The position numbers were made by a program, and so were the translations under genes. A stretch of 64,000 nt of DNA from Tenacibaculum sp. SZ-18 (GTDB lineage Bacteria > Bacteroidota > Bacteroidia > Flavobacteriales > Flavobacteriaceae): positions 3,393,777-3,457,776 of the forward strand of contig NZ_CP019335.1 of assembly GCF_002813915.1 (NCBI RefSeq). The letters run 5' to 3'. Below are positions 26,092 through 35,013 of this stretch, piece by piece. The notes below the pieces were generated by a model that was given only the letters and a program-made list of their open reading frames with translations, searched no databases and was not told where the DNA came from. Position 1 is the first letter of the stretch. Every line of letters starts with the position of its first letter.

Positions 26092-26745
26092 CTACATTTT
26101 TTCTCCAAATGCTAAATCACCAGCATCGCCTAAACCTGGCAAAATATATCCTTTATTATTTAATTTATTATCAATATCCGCAATCCATAATGAAGTATTT
26201 ATTGGAAAATGACTTTTTATAAAATCTATTCCGTCTAAAGATCCAATAACCGAAACAATATGAATATCCTTTGGTTTACCATACTTCTGTAATGCTTCAT
26301 AAACAGAAACTAATGACCTTCCAGTAGCCAACATTGGATCAATTAACAACAACGTTTTTCCATGTATTGGAGGTGAAGCAAAATACTCGACCACTATTTC
26401 AAAATGTTGATCATTGTCTGGATGATGTCTATATGCAGAAATAAAAGCGTTTTCAGAATCATCAAAATAATTTAGTAATCCGTTATGTAAAGGTAAACCT
26501 GCGCGAAGAATTGAACACAGCACAACTTCTTCAGAAAGTACATCCATTGATTTTGCCCCGAGGGGTGTAATCACGTGTTTTTCTTTGTAATTAAGCTTTT
26601 TACTGATTTCATAACCTAAAACTTCTCCAATTCGTTCAATATTTCTTCGAAATCGCATACTATCTTTCTGAATTTTTTTATCTCTAATTTCAAGTAGAAA
26701 TTTATTTAGAATTGAACGCTGACGTGCTAAATGGTATATTTTCAT
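26092..26745 (-). CDS. upp: Uracil phosphoribosyltransferase
   Basis: From the ATG at 26745 the protein has 217 residues. The PRPP-binding motif LLIDPMLATGRSLVSV, the SILRAGLPL segment and the C-terminal GYILPGLGDAGDLAFG uracil-binding region are those of UPRT, which converts uracil and PRPP to UMP in pyrimidine salvage. A frame extension to GTG at 26760 exists but runs into the palindrome at 26749-26764, so the ATG is preferred. The palindrome just upstream may be an operator. Confidence 0.93.
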   Translation of the reverse strand: MKIYHLARQRSILNKFLLEIRDKKIQKDSMRFRRNIERIGEVLGYEISKKLNYKEKHVITPLGAKSMDVLSEEVVLCSILRAGLPLHNGLLNYFDDSENAFISAYRHHPDNDQHFEIVVEYFASPPIHGKTLLLIDPMLATGRSLVSVYEALQKYGKPKDIHIVSVIGSLDGIDFIKSHFPINTSLWIADIDNKLNNKGYILPGLGDAGDLAFGEKM

Positions 26746-26748
26746 TAT

Positions 26749-26764
26749 TTGAGTGTGCACTCAA
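26749..26764. promoter_or_regulatory. Inverted repeat immediately upstream of upp
   Basis: TTGAGTG and CACTCAA face each other with a 2-bp spacer, giving a perfect 16-bp palindrome-like site 3 bp before the ATG. Size and place suit a dimeric repressor or an RNA hairpin hiding the start. No regulator can be named. Confidence 0.4.
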
Positions 26765-26771
26765 TATACAA

Positions 26772-26806
26772 AAAGAATGCTTTACACCATAAGCAAAGCA
26801 TTCTTT
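26772..26806 (-). terminator. Intrinsic terminator of the 26829-27398 gene
   Basis: A perfect 12-bp stem, AAAGAATGCTTT / AAAGCATTCTTT, with an 11-nt loop and T-rich flank on the minus strand, 22 bp past the stop. Confidence 0.75.
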
Positions 26807-26828
26807 CTATAATATTTTCTTTCTATTA

Positions 26829-27398
26829 TTAAAATCTGTAACCAATTCTAAAACCTAAATCAAGTATCGCATCAGATAACTTTCGGTCGAAATCATAGGC
26901 ATATCCAATTCCTGCAGAAAACTCCATTTCAAAATTCTTTCCGAAACTTCTGCGCAATCCATATTTAGGAATTACTCTTATATGATTATTTATAACTACG
27001 TCATAATTCGAAATCGCAAAAACATCTGATCCATAAGTAGTTTTTAAACTGAAAAAATTACCTGAATTATATTCTGTTTTCTTTCCAAGTTTATTTCTTC
27101 TATTTAAATTATAATAAAATCTGGGTTCTGCTGTAACTGTCGGATAAAAAATAACCCCAGTTTTTGGATAAAAAGTTCCACCAAATAAAGATAAATCCAT
27201 TCCCAATTCAGAACGTAACGCAAGCTGATTTGTAATTTTTGTTTCATTATAAATCCAAGCTCCGAATAATCCTGTTTGAATTCCAAATATATTTTTCTCA
27301 ACAGAAATTTGACTCTTAACCTTTTTTGAATCAATTTGAGAACATAACGTAATGCAAGATAATAAGAGTAAAGAGCAAAGTAATTTGGTGTTTTTCAT
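26829..27398 (-). CDS. Outer-membrane beta-barrel protein, function unknown
   Basis: About 189 residues from the ATG at 27398 (the frame also allows a TTG two codons earlier). A signal peptide ends near ITLCSQID. The rest alternates polar and hydrophobic residues, with strand-like stretches and a final LGFRIGYRF, the aromatic end expected of barrels inserted by BamA. It resembles small porin-like proteins of Flavobacteriaceae. It is monocistronic with its own terminator. No substrate can be inferred. Confidence 0.7.
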   Translation of the reverse strand: MKNTKLLCSLLLLSCITLCSQIDSKKVKSQISVEKNIFGIQTGLFGAWIYNETKITNQLALRSELGMDLSLFGGTFYPKTGVIFYPTVTAEPRFYYNLNRRNKLGKKTEYNSGNFFSLKTTYGSDVFAISNYDVVINNHIRVIPKYGLRRSFGKNFEMEFSAGIGYAYDFDRKLSDAILDLGFRIGYRF

Positions 27399-27722
27399 TT
27401 TCAATGTTTTGTAATTAAAGTTTTATGATCTGCGATTTTAAACAAAAAGTTAGATATACTTAATGCTTATTTTCCGAAGTAGTTATTATTTCCTCCAAAG
27501 AGCTATCCATTAGAAAACAAATCATGGTTATTAGTTTGAAGGTTTCTTGTCTTTTTTTCATTAGCAGTAATATTTAATTGATATGGCTTTTTAAACAAAA
27601 AGGATACCACCGTTTTTTATTTAGTTACCCAAAAAATCAATTAACTTGACTTTAACATCTTTTTTAATATCAAACTTATTCGTGGTATAAAAGTTGATAT
27701 TTCTCAGAAAAAATTATATACT
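27399..27722. other. Gene-free region between two outer-membrane protein genes
   Basis: 324 bp between divergent genes. It must hold both promoters, but no exact TAnnTTTG motif was found for either; TATACTTTG just before the TTG start at 27723 has the parts with off-spacing. No remnant gene seen. Confidence 0.4.
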
Positions 27723-28520
27723 TTGAATAAGAAGCTACTACTATTACTATTTATTCCTTGTTTTTTGGGTGCTCAAAATACATTAAGCAACGCTAAAGAT
27801 AGCTTAAGTAAATCATCTAATAATTCTCCTGTTACTTCAAGTTCTAAAGATGATGATGACGATGATGATAGTGTTGGAGATACTATTTTTGAATCGATTT
27901 TTGAATCTATCTTTTTAGACTTTTTTGGCTATATGAGTTATAACCTAATTTTAGGAGAAGGTATGTATACAGAAATTACTCCATATCCATATTTCGATGG
28001 AAAATCAGGAGAATACACCAGAGTTTTAAACGATAAAAACAAAAGAACAAACATTAAATTAAATGCAAATTACTTTGTTAATAGAGTAAGTGGAATAGAA
28101 TTAAATGCCGTTGTAAAACCAATTCCGCTTTTAGGTATTGAGCTAGATTATTTAAACTTTAATGAAGAAGGGTTATTCACAGACGAGTCTTTAAACATTA
28201 CTTCCATAAATGCAAATTATTATAGAGTTAGAGAAAGTTCCTTTTCCATGTGGTGGGGCATTGGAGCAACATATGTAGGGAATGAGGTTGACTCTTGGGG
28301 AGTGTCTTACAACTTAGGGACTGACATTTATCCTGTAAAGCCAATCAGTTTCCATGTAGGATGGAAACAGAGTTTTATTAATGATAATACAGTTAATGTT
28401 TTTAAGTCTCAAGTAAAATATCACTTAAAACAAACCGCATTTTATACAGGATATCACAACTATAAACTCGGAAGTGAAACAATTTCTGGTCTTGTGCTAG
28501 GTATTGAAATTAATTTTTAA
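27723..28520 (+). CDS. Outer-membrane protein with an acidic N-terminal stretch, function unknown
   Basis: The 265-residue protein starts with TTG at 27723, the only start that keeps the signal peptide (NKKLLLLLFIPCFLGAQ). After it comes a Ser/Asn-rich linker, then seven consecutive Asp (around residues 43-49), then a duplicated phrase FESIFESIF, and a beta-barrel-like part ending LVLGIEINF. The Asp run could bind calcium or another cation, but this is inference. It is followed by a hairpin at 28522 and converges with the receptor-like gene. Confidence 0.65.
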   Translation: MNKKLLLLLFIPCFLGAQNTLSNAKDSLSKSSNNSPVTSSSKDDDDDDDSVGDTIFESIFESIFLDFFGYMSYNLILGEGMYTEITPYPYFDGKSGEYTRVLNDKNKRTNIKLNANYFVNRVSGIELNAVVKPIPLLGIELDYLNFNEEGLFTDESLNITSINANYYRVRESSFSMWWGIGATYVGNEVDSWGVSYNLGTDIYPVKPISFHVGWKQSFINDNTVNVFKSQVKYHLKQTAFYTGYHNYKLGSETISGLVLGIEINF

Positions 28521-28521
28521 A

Positions 28522-28547
28522 AAGATTCCTGCGGATGCAGGAATCTT
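28522..28547. terminator. Hairpin between convergent outer-membrane protein genes
   Basis: AAGATTCCTGC / GCAGGAATCTT, 11 bp with a 4-nt loop. The flanks are AT-rich but have no long T-run. Its stem core is like those at 5725 and 20366. Confidence 0.6.
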
Positions 28548-28596
28548 AAATTCATTTTCTTATTAGGTATAGTATTTTATCAAAACAAAAACTGAT

Positions 28597-30966
28597 CTAA
28601 TTACTTCTACCTTGCTCTTCGTCGTTTCCGAAGTTTCTTTCTTTTACTTCAATTTTATTGTTACCGAAACTATATGATAATGAAAAAACTAGGTTTCTTG
28701 TACTATAATTTTGACCGTAAACTTGTCTTACTCCATCAACTACAGACTCTAAATTATTTACTGCACTTGTGTTAAAAACATCATTAGCAAAAACTGATAA
28801 TTTAAAGTTGTTTTTAAAGCTTTGTTGATATCCAATAGACAAATTATACATTCCTCCTAGACTATATAATCCTCCATTAAAAGGTGAACTATACCAAGAA
28901 TTCACAATTAATTTTGATTTCTCTCCAACACTAAATGTGTTATTTGTTGCTACTCTTAATTGTAACCCATTTCTTGGAGTTGCTCCAATATTCTTTTCAA
29001 ATTTTGAATAATATCCGATTATATTAAAACTATTCTGACTTTCCCACCAAGAAAAAGGACTTGTACTATAGTTCTCTGAGATTCCATAATTGTATTGAGT
29101 GATGTAATTATCTCTAGTCACAATTTGAGTTTCCTCTACAGGATCTGATGTAAAAATTACTCCAAAACCGTTTGTGGTTACATTTAAGAAAACACTAGAA
29201 TTCAATTTTCTTTTGTAAGAATGAGTGAACTCAAAACTATCCATAAAAGAAGGGTTTAAGAACGGATTTCCTTCACTAAAACTGTTGTCGTTTATAAAAA
29301 TTTTAAATGGATTTAAATCTGAGAAACGAGGTCTTTCAATTCTTCTACCATAAGAGAAGTTAAAGGTGTTATTCTCGTTTTTCTTGTAGGAAATATAGGC
29401 TGTTGGAAACACCTGAGTAAAGTTATTTCTGTTGCTTTCATTTGTTTGCACACTAACACCTAACGTATTTGTATTTTCAACTCTAACTCCTAATTGAACC
29501 TTTGTTTTTTCAGAAATATTGAAGTTACTTGATACATAACAAGCAATATTATTTTCTTCATAAATAAAGTCATTAGAATTGGTTGTATCTAAAACAGGAG
29601 ATCCTGAAAGAGTATTAAAAAACTGTACTCCACTATTTATTTTCGTGTTACTAGTTTTTGCACCGAATGATAACTTAACCTTATCTATTGGATAATTCAA
29701 ATCTAGTTTAGAGCTAAAATTTTCAATTTTCTGATCCGTCATATTTAAACCTCCTGAAGTAATTCCCATTGAGTTTCCAGCATTATCAAAAGCTTCAGTT
29801 ATAAAATCTCTATCATTATCTGACTTATAGGTAAAATAATCTGCATTAAAAGAAATTGATCTTCCAAGTGTATCTAGTTTTGTTTCTGCATAAAAATTTA
29901 CATTATGATTTCGTGTATTTACTGTATTTTCTCCTGTGTTTTTGATTACTCTATCTAAGTTTCCAGAAAAATCAAATACATTTGAAACGACCGAACTAAA
30001 TCCTCCTGGTTTATTTAAATTTCCTAAATACTGAGCTCCGATGTTTAGATTACTCGAAATTTTATAATCCATTTGAAGTCTACCAGAATAACTATCTCTT
30101 CTATCTTTATACTCGATATCAATATCCCAAAAACTATTTGGGTAGTTGATTTTTAAATCTTCAATGTTATTTAAATTTCCTTTCGTTGCACTTAAACTTG
30201 ACACTAAAGAAAACTTGTTTTTATTATAACTAAAGTTATTTCTTAAGGTAGCAAAGTTGAATTTGTTTTGATTGTATACTAAACTAGATGTATTGTGCCA
30301 AGAGTTTAATTTCGCTTTCTTTAAAATGATATTGATTAAACCTCCTCCTGTTGCTTCATATTTTGCTGGTGGATTGGTAATAATCTCAATACTTTTAATA
30401 TCGTTCCCATTTAAACTTTCTAAAAAAGAAACTAATTCTTCTCCTTCCATTGGTGATAATCTTCCGTTAATTAAAACTCTTGAAGCTCCTTTTCCTAAAA
30501 TTTCAATTGCTCCATTTTGAACCTGAACTCTTGGAGCTAGTTTTAAAATATCCGCTCCATTTCCAACTTCAGATACTACACTCTTTTCAACATCAAATAC
30601 TAATCGATCTACTTTTTGCTGAATTACTCTTCTTTTTGATTGAACGATTACCTCTTCTAAACTTTGACTGTCTTCTTCAAGTTGTATGATTCCTAAATCT
30701 AAATTCTTATCAACTTCTATTTGTTTCTCCCAATCTGTATATCCTAAAAATGATACTACAATTTTATAAGTTCCTTTTGTTATATTAATTTCAAAATTCC
30801 CCTTATCATCTGAACTTGTTCCTGTAATAGTGGTGTTTAAATTATCTCGAATTACAATATCTGCAAAACCGATATCTCCTATTGCATCTGTTACTTTTCC
30901 TTTTATAGTTTGACCAAAGGATAAAAATGAAAAAAATAAAAATATTACTACTGTTAAACGTTTCAT
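28597..30966 (-). CDS. Outer-membrane beta-barrel family protein with CarboxypepD_reg-like domain
   Basis: 789 residues from the ATG at 30966 (the frame extends to a GTG at 30993, but the signal peptide KRLTVVIFLFFSFLSFGQ begins at the ATG). Residues about 20-105 form a CarboxypepD_reg-like domain (IKGKVTDAIGDIGFADIVI); about 125-215 is a plug-like region with ILGKGASRVLINGR and IEIITNPPAKYEATGGG; the rest is a barrel of the OMP_b-brl_3 kind. Such proteins are TonB-receptor relatives with unknown cargo. Two membrane-anchored AraC regulators lie upstream on the same strand and may control it. Confidence 0.82.
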   Translation of the reverse strand: MKRLTVVIFLFFSFLSFGQTIKGKVTDAIGDIGFADIVIRDNLNTTITGTSSDDKGNFEINITKGTYKIVVSFLGYTDWEKQIEVDKNLDLGIIQLEEDSQSLEEVIVQSKRRVIQQKVDRLVFDVEKSVVSEVGNGADILKLAPRVQVQNGAIEILGKGASRVLINGRLSPMEGEELVSFLESLNGNDIKSIEIITNPPAKYEATGGGLINIILKKAKLNSWHNTSSLVYNQNKFNFATLRNNFSYNKNKFSLVSSLSATKGNLNNIEDLKINYPNSFWDIDIEYKDRRDSYSGRLQMDYKISSNLNIGAQYLGNLNKPGGFSSVVSNVFDFSGNLDRVIKNTGENTVNTRNHNVNFYAETKLDTLGRSISFNADYFTYKSDNDRDFITEAFDNAGNSMGITSGGLNMTDQKIENFSSKLDLNYPIDKVKLSFGAKTSNTKINSGVQFFNTLSGSPVLDTTNSNDFIYEENNIACYVSSNFNISEKTKVQLGVRVENTNTLGVSVQTNESNRNNFTQVFPTAYISYKKNENNTFNFSYGRRIERPRFSDLNPFKIFINDNSFSEGNPFLNPSFMDSFEFTHSYKRKLNSSVFLNVTTNGFGVIFTSDPVEETQIVTRDNYITQYNYGISENYSTSPFSWWESQNSFNIIGYYSKFEKNIGATPRNGLQLRVATNNTFSVGEKSKLIVNSWYSSPFNGGLYSLGGMYNLSIGYQQSFKNNFKLSVFANDVFNTSAVNNLESVVDGVRQVYGQNYSTRNLVFSLSYSFGNNKIEVKERNFGNDEEQGRSN

Positions 30967-31077
30967 GTTTCCGTGTTTTTGTTTTGATGACACAAAAGTG
31001 TTGCATGTTCACATTTTGCGCGACCGAAAACACAAAGTCGAACCTTTTTCTTCCCAAGAAATTGGTTCGACTTTACG

Positions 31078-32205
31078 TTAAACAACTGATTTCCTGAATT
31101 GTGTAGGTGTTTTTCCAGTATGTTTTTTAAATGCCGTATTAAATGAAGATTTTGAATTAAATCCAACTTCGTACAAAATTTCCAATACGGTTACTTTTGT
31201 TTTTGATGGATTTGACAGTATATTTTTTGCTTTTTCTATTCTATATTCATTTATAAAATCGAAGAAATGAAGCTTTAATTCTTGATTAATTAAAACAGAT
31301 AAATCTCTCATCGGAACTTTCAATTGATCTGCTAAATTTCTAATGGTAAGTGATGGATTTAAATAAGGTTCATGTTCTTCCATATATTTTTTTAAATCAG
31401 AAATTTGTTCGTTATGATTCTCATACAAATCTCCCTTATCCATTTCTTTAGATGTTTTTAAAGCTACATCAAAACCTCTGAATAATTTTGGTGTATGTAA
31501 AGCTTTAAAGATTAACCAAAACACAAAGAACATTCCATAGAGGAGCAATACAACTCTCCAAACCTCTACAACTTCAATTGAAAACCAACCACTGTCTCTA
31601 ATAAATCCTTTAATAAGTGTAATTAAGATGGCTATAAAAGTTAACATCAAATATTGCTTTAACCATTTGTAGTTTTTAAAATCATTCTCGTTGGTATGAT
31701 TTTCAAAAAGTAGTTTTCTGTAACGCATAACATAATAAATGCTTGCTCCAAAATATGTAATGGTTAGTAACCTTCCGAAATAGTTTGAAAAAACAATTTC
31801 TGGATTCCCCATGAAGTCATTATAAAACGTAGCTTTTGCATCACCATCAACTAAAAAGAAATTTGGAAGTAATATCAGTGTATTGATAAGAAACGGAACA
31901 AGATGAATTAAGTGAATCTTTTTCAGCTTAAAATTTGAATAAATAATGGACAACACATACAAGAATAAAAGCGGTTCTTTCAAACCGGAAAGTTTTATCC
32001 TCAGAATATCTAATGTTAGATTCACATCTACTACATAATAACTGAAAAACGCTGTGCAGTCTATTGCTGTGACAATTAATAATGAAGCTAATAAGATATT
32101 CCCAATCTTATTATTTGTTTTTACCGTTAGCAAAAACGCAGAGAAAACAAGTAGCAACAAGCAAAAAATAAATCCTAAAACTCCAATAATAATTGAATTA
32201 TCCAT
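31078..32205 (-). CDS. Membrane-anchored AraC-family regulator, copy 1
   Basis: The 375-residue protein has seven hydrophobic helices in residues 1-230, then a linker and a C-terminal AraC-type DNA-binding domain (about 285-375) with NLADQLKVPMRDLSVLIN as the first helix-turn-helix and ILYEVGFNSKSSFNTAFKKH as the second. The design, a 7TM-like sensor joined to a DNA-binding domain, is frequent in Bacteroidota. Its neighbour at 32221 is a paralogue. The target gene is unknown; the receptor-like gene 112 nt downstream on the same strand is the closest candidate. Confidence 0.82.
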   Translation of the reverse strand: MDNSIIIGVLGFIFCLLLLVFSAFLLTVKTNNKIGNILLASLLIVTAIDCTAFFSYYVVDVNLTLDILRIKLSGLKEPLLFLYVLSIIYSNFKLKKIHLIHLVPFLINTLILLPNFFLVDGDAKATFYNDFMGNPEIVFSNYFGRLLTITYFGASIYYVMRYRKLLFENHTNENDFKNYKWLKQYLMLTFIAILITLIKGFIRDSGWFSIEVVEVWRVVLLLYGMFFVFWLIFKALHTPKLFRGFDVALKTSKEMDKGDLYENHNEQISDLKKYMEEHEPYLNPSLTIRNLADQLKVPMRDLSVLINQELKLHFFDFINEYRIEKAKNILSNPSKTKVTVLEILYEVGFNSKSSFNTAFKKHTGKTPTQFRKSVV

Positions 32206-32220
32206 TTTACAATTTTACGC

Positions 32221-33345
32221 TTAAATATGTTGTTTTCTAAATTGGGTTGGAGTTAATTGTGTATGTTTTTTAAATGCCGTGTTAAACGATGATTTTGAAT
32301 TAAAACCTACATCATATAAAATTTCTAAAACGGTAAGTTTAGGTTTGCTTTTATCCGTTAATAAATTCATTGCCATTTCAATTCGATATTCATTTACGAA
32401 ATCAAAAAAATGTTGATTCAAATTATGATTAATCGCAATAGAAAGTTCTCTTGGAGAGATCTTCATCTGATGTGCCAAATTACGAATTGATAAAGACGGA
32501 TTTAAAAACGGTTTTTCCTCATTCATGAATACTTTTAAATTCTCAATAATTTCCTGATTCTCCTTTTTGTCCTCGCTTTCTTCTAACAGTTCTTTAGTTA
32601 GTTTAGTTTTAGAATCAACTCCTTTAAATAAATCAGGATTATTCAAAGCTTTTAAAATATACCAACAGGTAATGAGTAAAATTGCAAAGACCAAAACTAC
32701 TTGTGAACTTGAAAAATACGCAGACTGTACGTCTGAATATTTAAAAATATTTTTGACTAGTGCTATAGAAAAAATAGCAATCCAAAAAATAACAATTTGA
32801 TACAACCATTTATAGGTTTGCACTACATTATCTGAATAGTTTTCAAAAAAGATATTTTTAGCTCTTCTCAATACAATGATGCTCATTACATAATAATAAA
32901 TCGTTTGTACATGCATTGAAATATGCATAAATATGAGCTCTCTTGTGTGAATTAAATTTACTAACAATTCTTCTTGAACTTCTCTTGTTCCTATATAAAA
33001 CCTAGGAGTCATTACCAAATTCCCAATAATAAAAGGAACTAAATGCCAAAGATGTTTCTTCTCTAATTTAAAATCAGAATAACAAACCGAACATACATAC
33101 AAATAGAACACAGGTGTGAGTAAATAATAACTTGTGTTTTTAAACATTAAAAATGAAAGAGACATGGTAACAAAATCGTGAATGAAAAAACCTGCTGTCT
33201 CAATGGAGCTAATAATTAAAAAAGCACCAAATAACCGATTACTAAATTTATTTTCAGCCTTTACTGATAAAACAAACATCGCAAAAAGTAAGGTGATGAA
33301 TGTGGCAAGAATACCAACAAAAACTCTTATATCTAAATCATTCAT
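32221..33345 (-). CDS. Membrane-anchored AraC-family regulator, copy 2
   Basis: The 374-residue protein (ATG at 33345; a TTG at 33384 extends the frame past the -7 motif at 33361 and is rejected) has seven N-terminal helices and a C-terminal AraC domain with NLAHQMKISPRELSIAIN and ILYDVGFNSKSSFNTAFKKH. The latter half matches copy 1 almost word for word, and the gene lengths agree to one codon, so the pair arose by tandem duplication. The membrane halves differ more, suggesting different signals. The gap to copy 1 is 15 nt, consistent with one transcript. Confidence 0.82.
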   Translation of the reverse strand: MNDLDIRVFVGILATFITLLFAMFVLSVKAENKFSNRLFGAFLIISSIETAGFFIHDFVTMSLSFLMFKNTSYYLLTPVFYLYVCSVCYSDFKLEKKHLWHLVPFIIGNLVMTPRFYIGTREVQEELLVNLIHTRELIFMHISMHVQTIYYYVMSIIVLRRAKNIFFENYSDNVVQTYKWLYQIVIFWIAIFSIALVKNIFKYSDVQSAYFSSSQVVLVFAILLITCWYILKALNNPDLFKGVDSKTKLTKELLEESEDKKENQEIIENLKVFMNEEKPFLNPSLSIRNLAHQMKISPRELSIAINHNLNQHFFDFVNEYRIEMAMNLLTDKSKPKLTVLEILYDVGFNSKSSFNTAFKKHTQLTPTQFRKQHI

Positions 33346-33360
33346 TTTTTTAGCTTCATT

Positions 33361-33368
33361 CAAATATA
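33361..33368 (-). promoter_or_regulatory. Putative -7 promoter element of the AraC-pair genes
   Basis: Minus-strand TATATTTG, 15 nt before the ATG at 33345. It fits the start chosen for copy 2. Confidence 0.5.
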
Positions 33369-33385
33369 AATGAATTTTTATCAAA

Positions 33386-34171
33386 TTAAGAGTGAATGAA
33401 ATCTCTTAAACTATTTAATAACTCTTTCTTGTTTTCAATATGGCTCATGTGTCCATTTGATAGTTCTATTATTGGAGTTTGAGTTCTATTTGCTTCGGCT
33501 AAACTATCTTCATAAACTAAAACAGGATCTTTCTTTCCTATAATCAATAAACTTTCATAAGCTTCTGATTGCAGAATATGTTCTCTATTTTTACGTTGTT
33601 TCATTCCTTCTGCACAAGCAATATATCCTTGAACTGGTGTTTTTAAAGCCTCTTTTTTACAATCTGCAATTTCAGCTGTAAATTCACTTGAAGTTTCTGA
33701 TGAAAATAAATTACTAATAGACATTGAAACTAATGCATTATAATTTGTCTTTGCCATTTGAATAGCTCTGTCACGCATCATTTTTCGTTCTTCTGAATCT
33801 GCTTGTGCGGTCGAATTTAACAAACATAATTTCTCAACGAACTCTGGATATTTTTCTGCTAAGGCTAAAGCTACGTATCCTCCCATAGAATGACCAACAA
33901 AAATTGCCTTGTTTTCTTCCTCTTTTGTAAGAACTGATGCTACCGATTCTGCGATTTCTTCCATAGTATGTATATACCCTAAACATTCAGAATTTCCATG
34001 ACCTAAAAGATCAATACTTATAATTTTGAGTTCATTTGAAAATTCATCTACCATAGATTCCCACATAGCCGAGTTCTCTAAAAAACCATGTAATAGAACT
34101 AAGGTTTTAATTCCTTCTCCATAACAATAGTAAGTAACTCTAGTATTTTTATATACAATCCGATTTTCCAT
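33386..34171 (-). CDS. Alpha/beta hydrolase
   Basis: 261 residues from the ATG at 34171. It has the oxyanion-hole segment LLHGFLENSAMW, the nucleophile elbow GHSMGG, an acidic residue in GKKDPVL and the final His in NGHMSHIE, so a full Ser-Asp-His triad. Its substrate may be an ester or C-C bond compound; not identified. A frame extension to 34252 would overlap the divergent hydrolase gene and is rejected. The -7 motif TATTTTTG ends 4 nt before the ATG, suggesting a leaderless message. Confidence 0.82.
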   Translation of the reverse strand: MENRIVYKNTRVTYYCYGEGIKTLVLLHGFLENSAMWESMVDEFSNELKIISIDLLGHGNSECLGYIHTMEEIAESVASVLTKEEENKAIFVGHSMGGYVALALAEKYPEFVEKLCLLNSTAQADSEERKMMRDRAIQMAKTNYNALVSMSISNLFSSETSSEFTAEIADCKKEALKTPVQGYIACAEGMKQRKNREHILQSEAYESLLIIGKKDPVLVYEDSLAEANRTQTPIIELSNGHMSHIENKKELLNSLRDFIHS

Positions 34172-34175
34172 GGCG

Positions 34176-34183
34176 CAAAAATA
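34176..34183 (-). promoter_or_regulatory. Putative -7 promoter element, 4 nt from the hydrolase ATG
   Basis: Minus-strand TATTTTTG, then CGCC and ATG. One of four such arrangements in the window. Confidence 0.5.
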
Positions 34184-34218
34184 TGTATCTTTCCTCTTTA
34201 AAAAGTAAAAAATAAGAG

Positions 34219-35001
34219 TTGTTATATCATAACACATACGTACATAAAACATCTTCAGAATGGGTAACTTTTATTCATGGAGCTGGAGGTAGCAGTACTA
34301 TTTGGTTTAAGCAGGTACGAGAATTTAAAAAACACTTTAATGTGCTAATTTTAGATTTAAGAGGACATGGTAGAAGTAAACCTTCCATAGGTAAACTTTT
34401 TAAAAATGAGTATACCTTTGATGTTGTTACTAAAGACATTATTGAAGTACTACACCATGTAAAGATTAAAAAATCTCACTTCATTGGTATTTCATTAGGT
34501 TCAATTTTAATTCGAAATCTTGCAGAACAAAAACCTGAAATGGTGAAAAGCATGGTTTTAGGAGGAGCAATTTTGAAGTTAAACTTTAGGTCTCAATTGC
34601 TAATGAAACTGGGTAATATCTTTAAATCAATAGTACCTTATATGTTATTATATAAATTATTTGCTTTTATAATAATGCCTAAAAAAAATCATAAAAAATC
34701 TAGACTTTTATTTATCAACGAAGCTAAAAAGTTATACCAAAAAGAATTTTTAAAATGGTTTAAACTTACTTCAGAAATAAACCCCTTACTACGTTTTTTT
34801 CGAGCAAAAGAAATTAAAACACCAACTTTATACATAATGGGAGCAGAGGATCATTTATTTCTACCTTCTATCAAACGCGTTGTAAAAAACCATCTGAATT
34901 CTACTTTATATGTCATTGAAAAATGTGGACATGTTGTTAATGTAGAGCAACCTTCTATTTTTAACTCAAAAACAATTGACTTTATCACTTCTTTAAAATA
35001 A
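34219..35001 (+). CDS. Alpha/beta hydrolase
   Basis: The 260-residue protein begins with a TTG at 34219, with no ATG before the core fold. It has FIHGAGGSSTIW (oxyanion region), DLRGHGRS, the nucleophile elbow IGISLGS, an acidic residue in GAEDHLF and a final His in KCGHVVNVEQP. It is divergent from, and only distantly similar to, the hydrolase at 33386. It is followed by brnQ after 12 nt, so a common transcript is likely. Substrate unknown. Confidence 0.78.
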   Translation: MLYHNTYVHKTSSEWVTFIHGAGGSSTIWFKQVREFKKHFNVLILDLRGHGRSKPSIGKLFKNEYTFDVVTKDIIEVLHHVKIKKSHFIGISLGSILIRNLAEQKPEMVKSMVLGGAILKLNFRSQLLMKLGNIFKSIVPYMLLYKLFAFIIMPKKNHKKSRLLFINEAKKLYQKEFLKWFKLTSEINPLLRFFRAKEIKTPTLYIMGAEDHLFLPSIKRVVKNHLNSTLYVIEKCGHVVNVEQPSIFNSKTIDFITSLK

Positions 35002-35013
35002 AACCACTAGTAA

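Noticed and set aside
31078..33345. Hybrid two-component regulators
   Set aside because: The C-termini are AraC-type but there is no kinase or receiver domain; the N-termini are membrane helices only.
34172..34252. Extension of the minus-strand alpha/beta hydrolase by 27 residues
   Set aside because: It overlaps the start of the divergent hydrolase and crosses a perfect -7 motif; the ATG at 34171 starts directly before the conserved fold.
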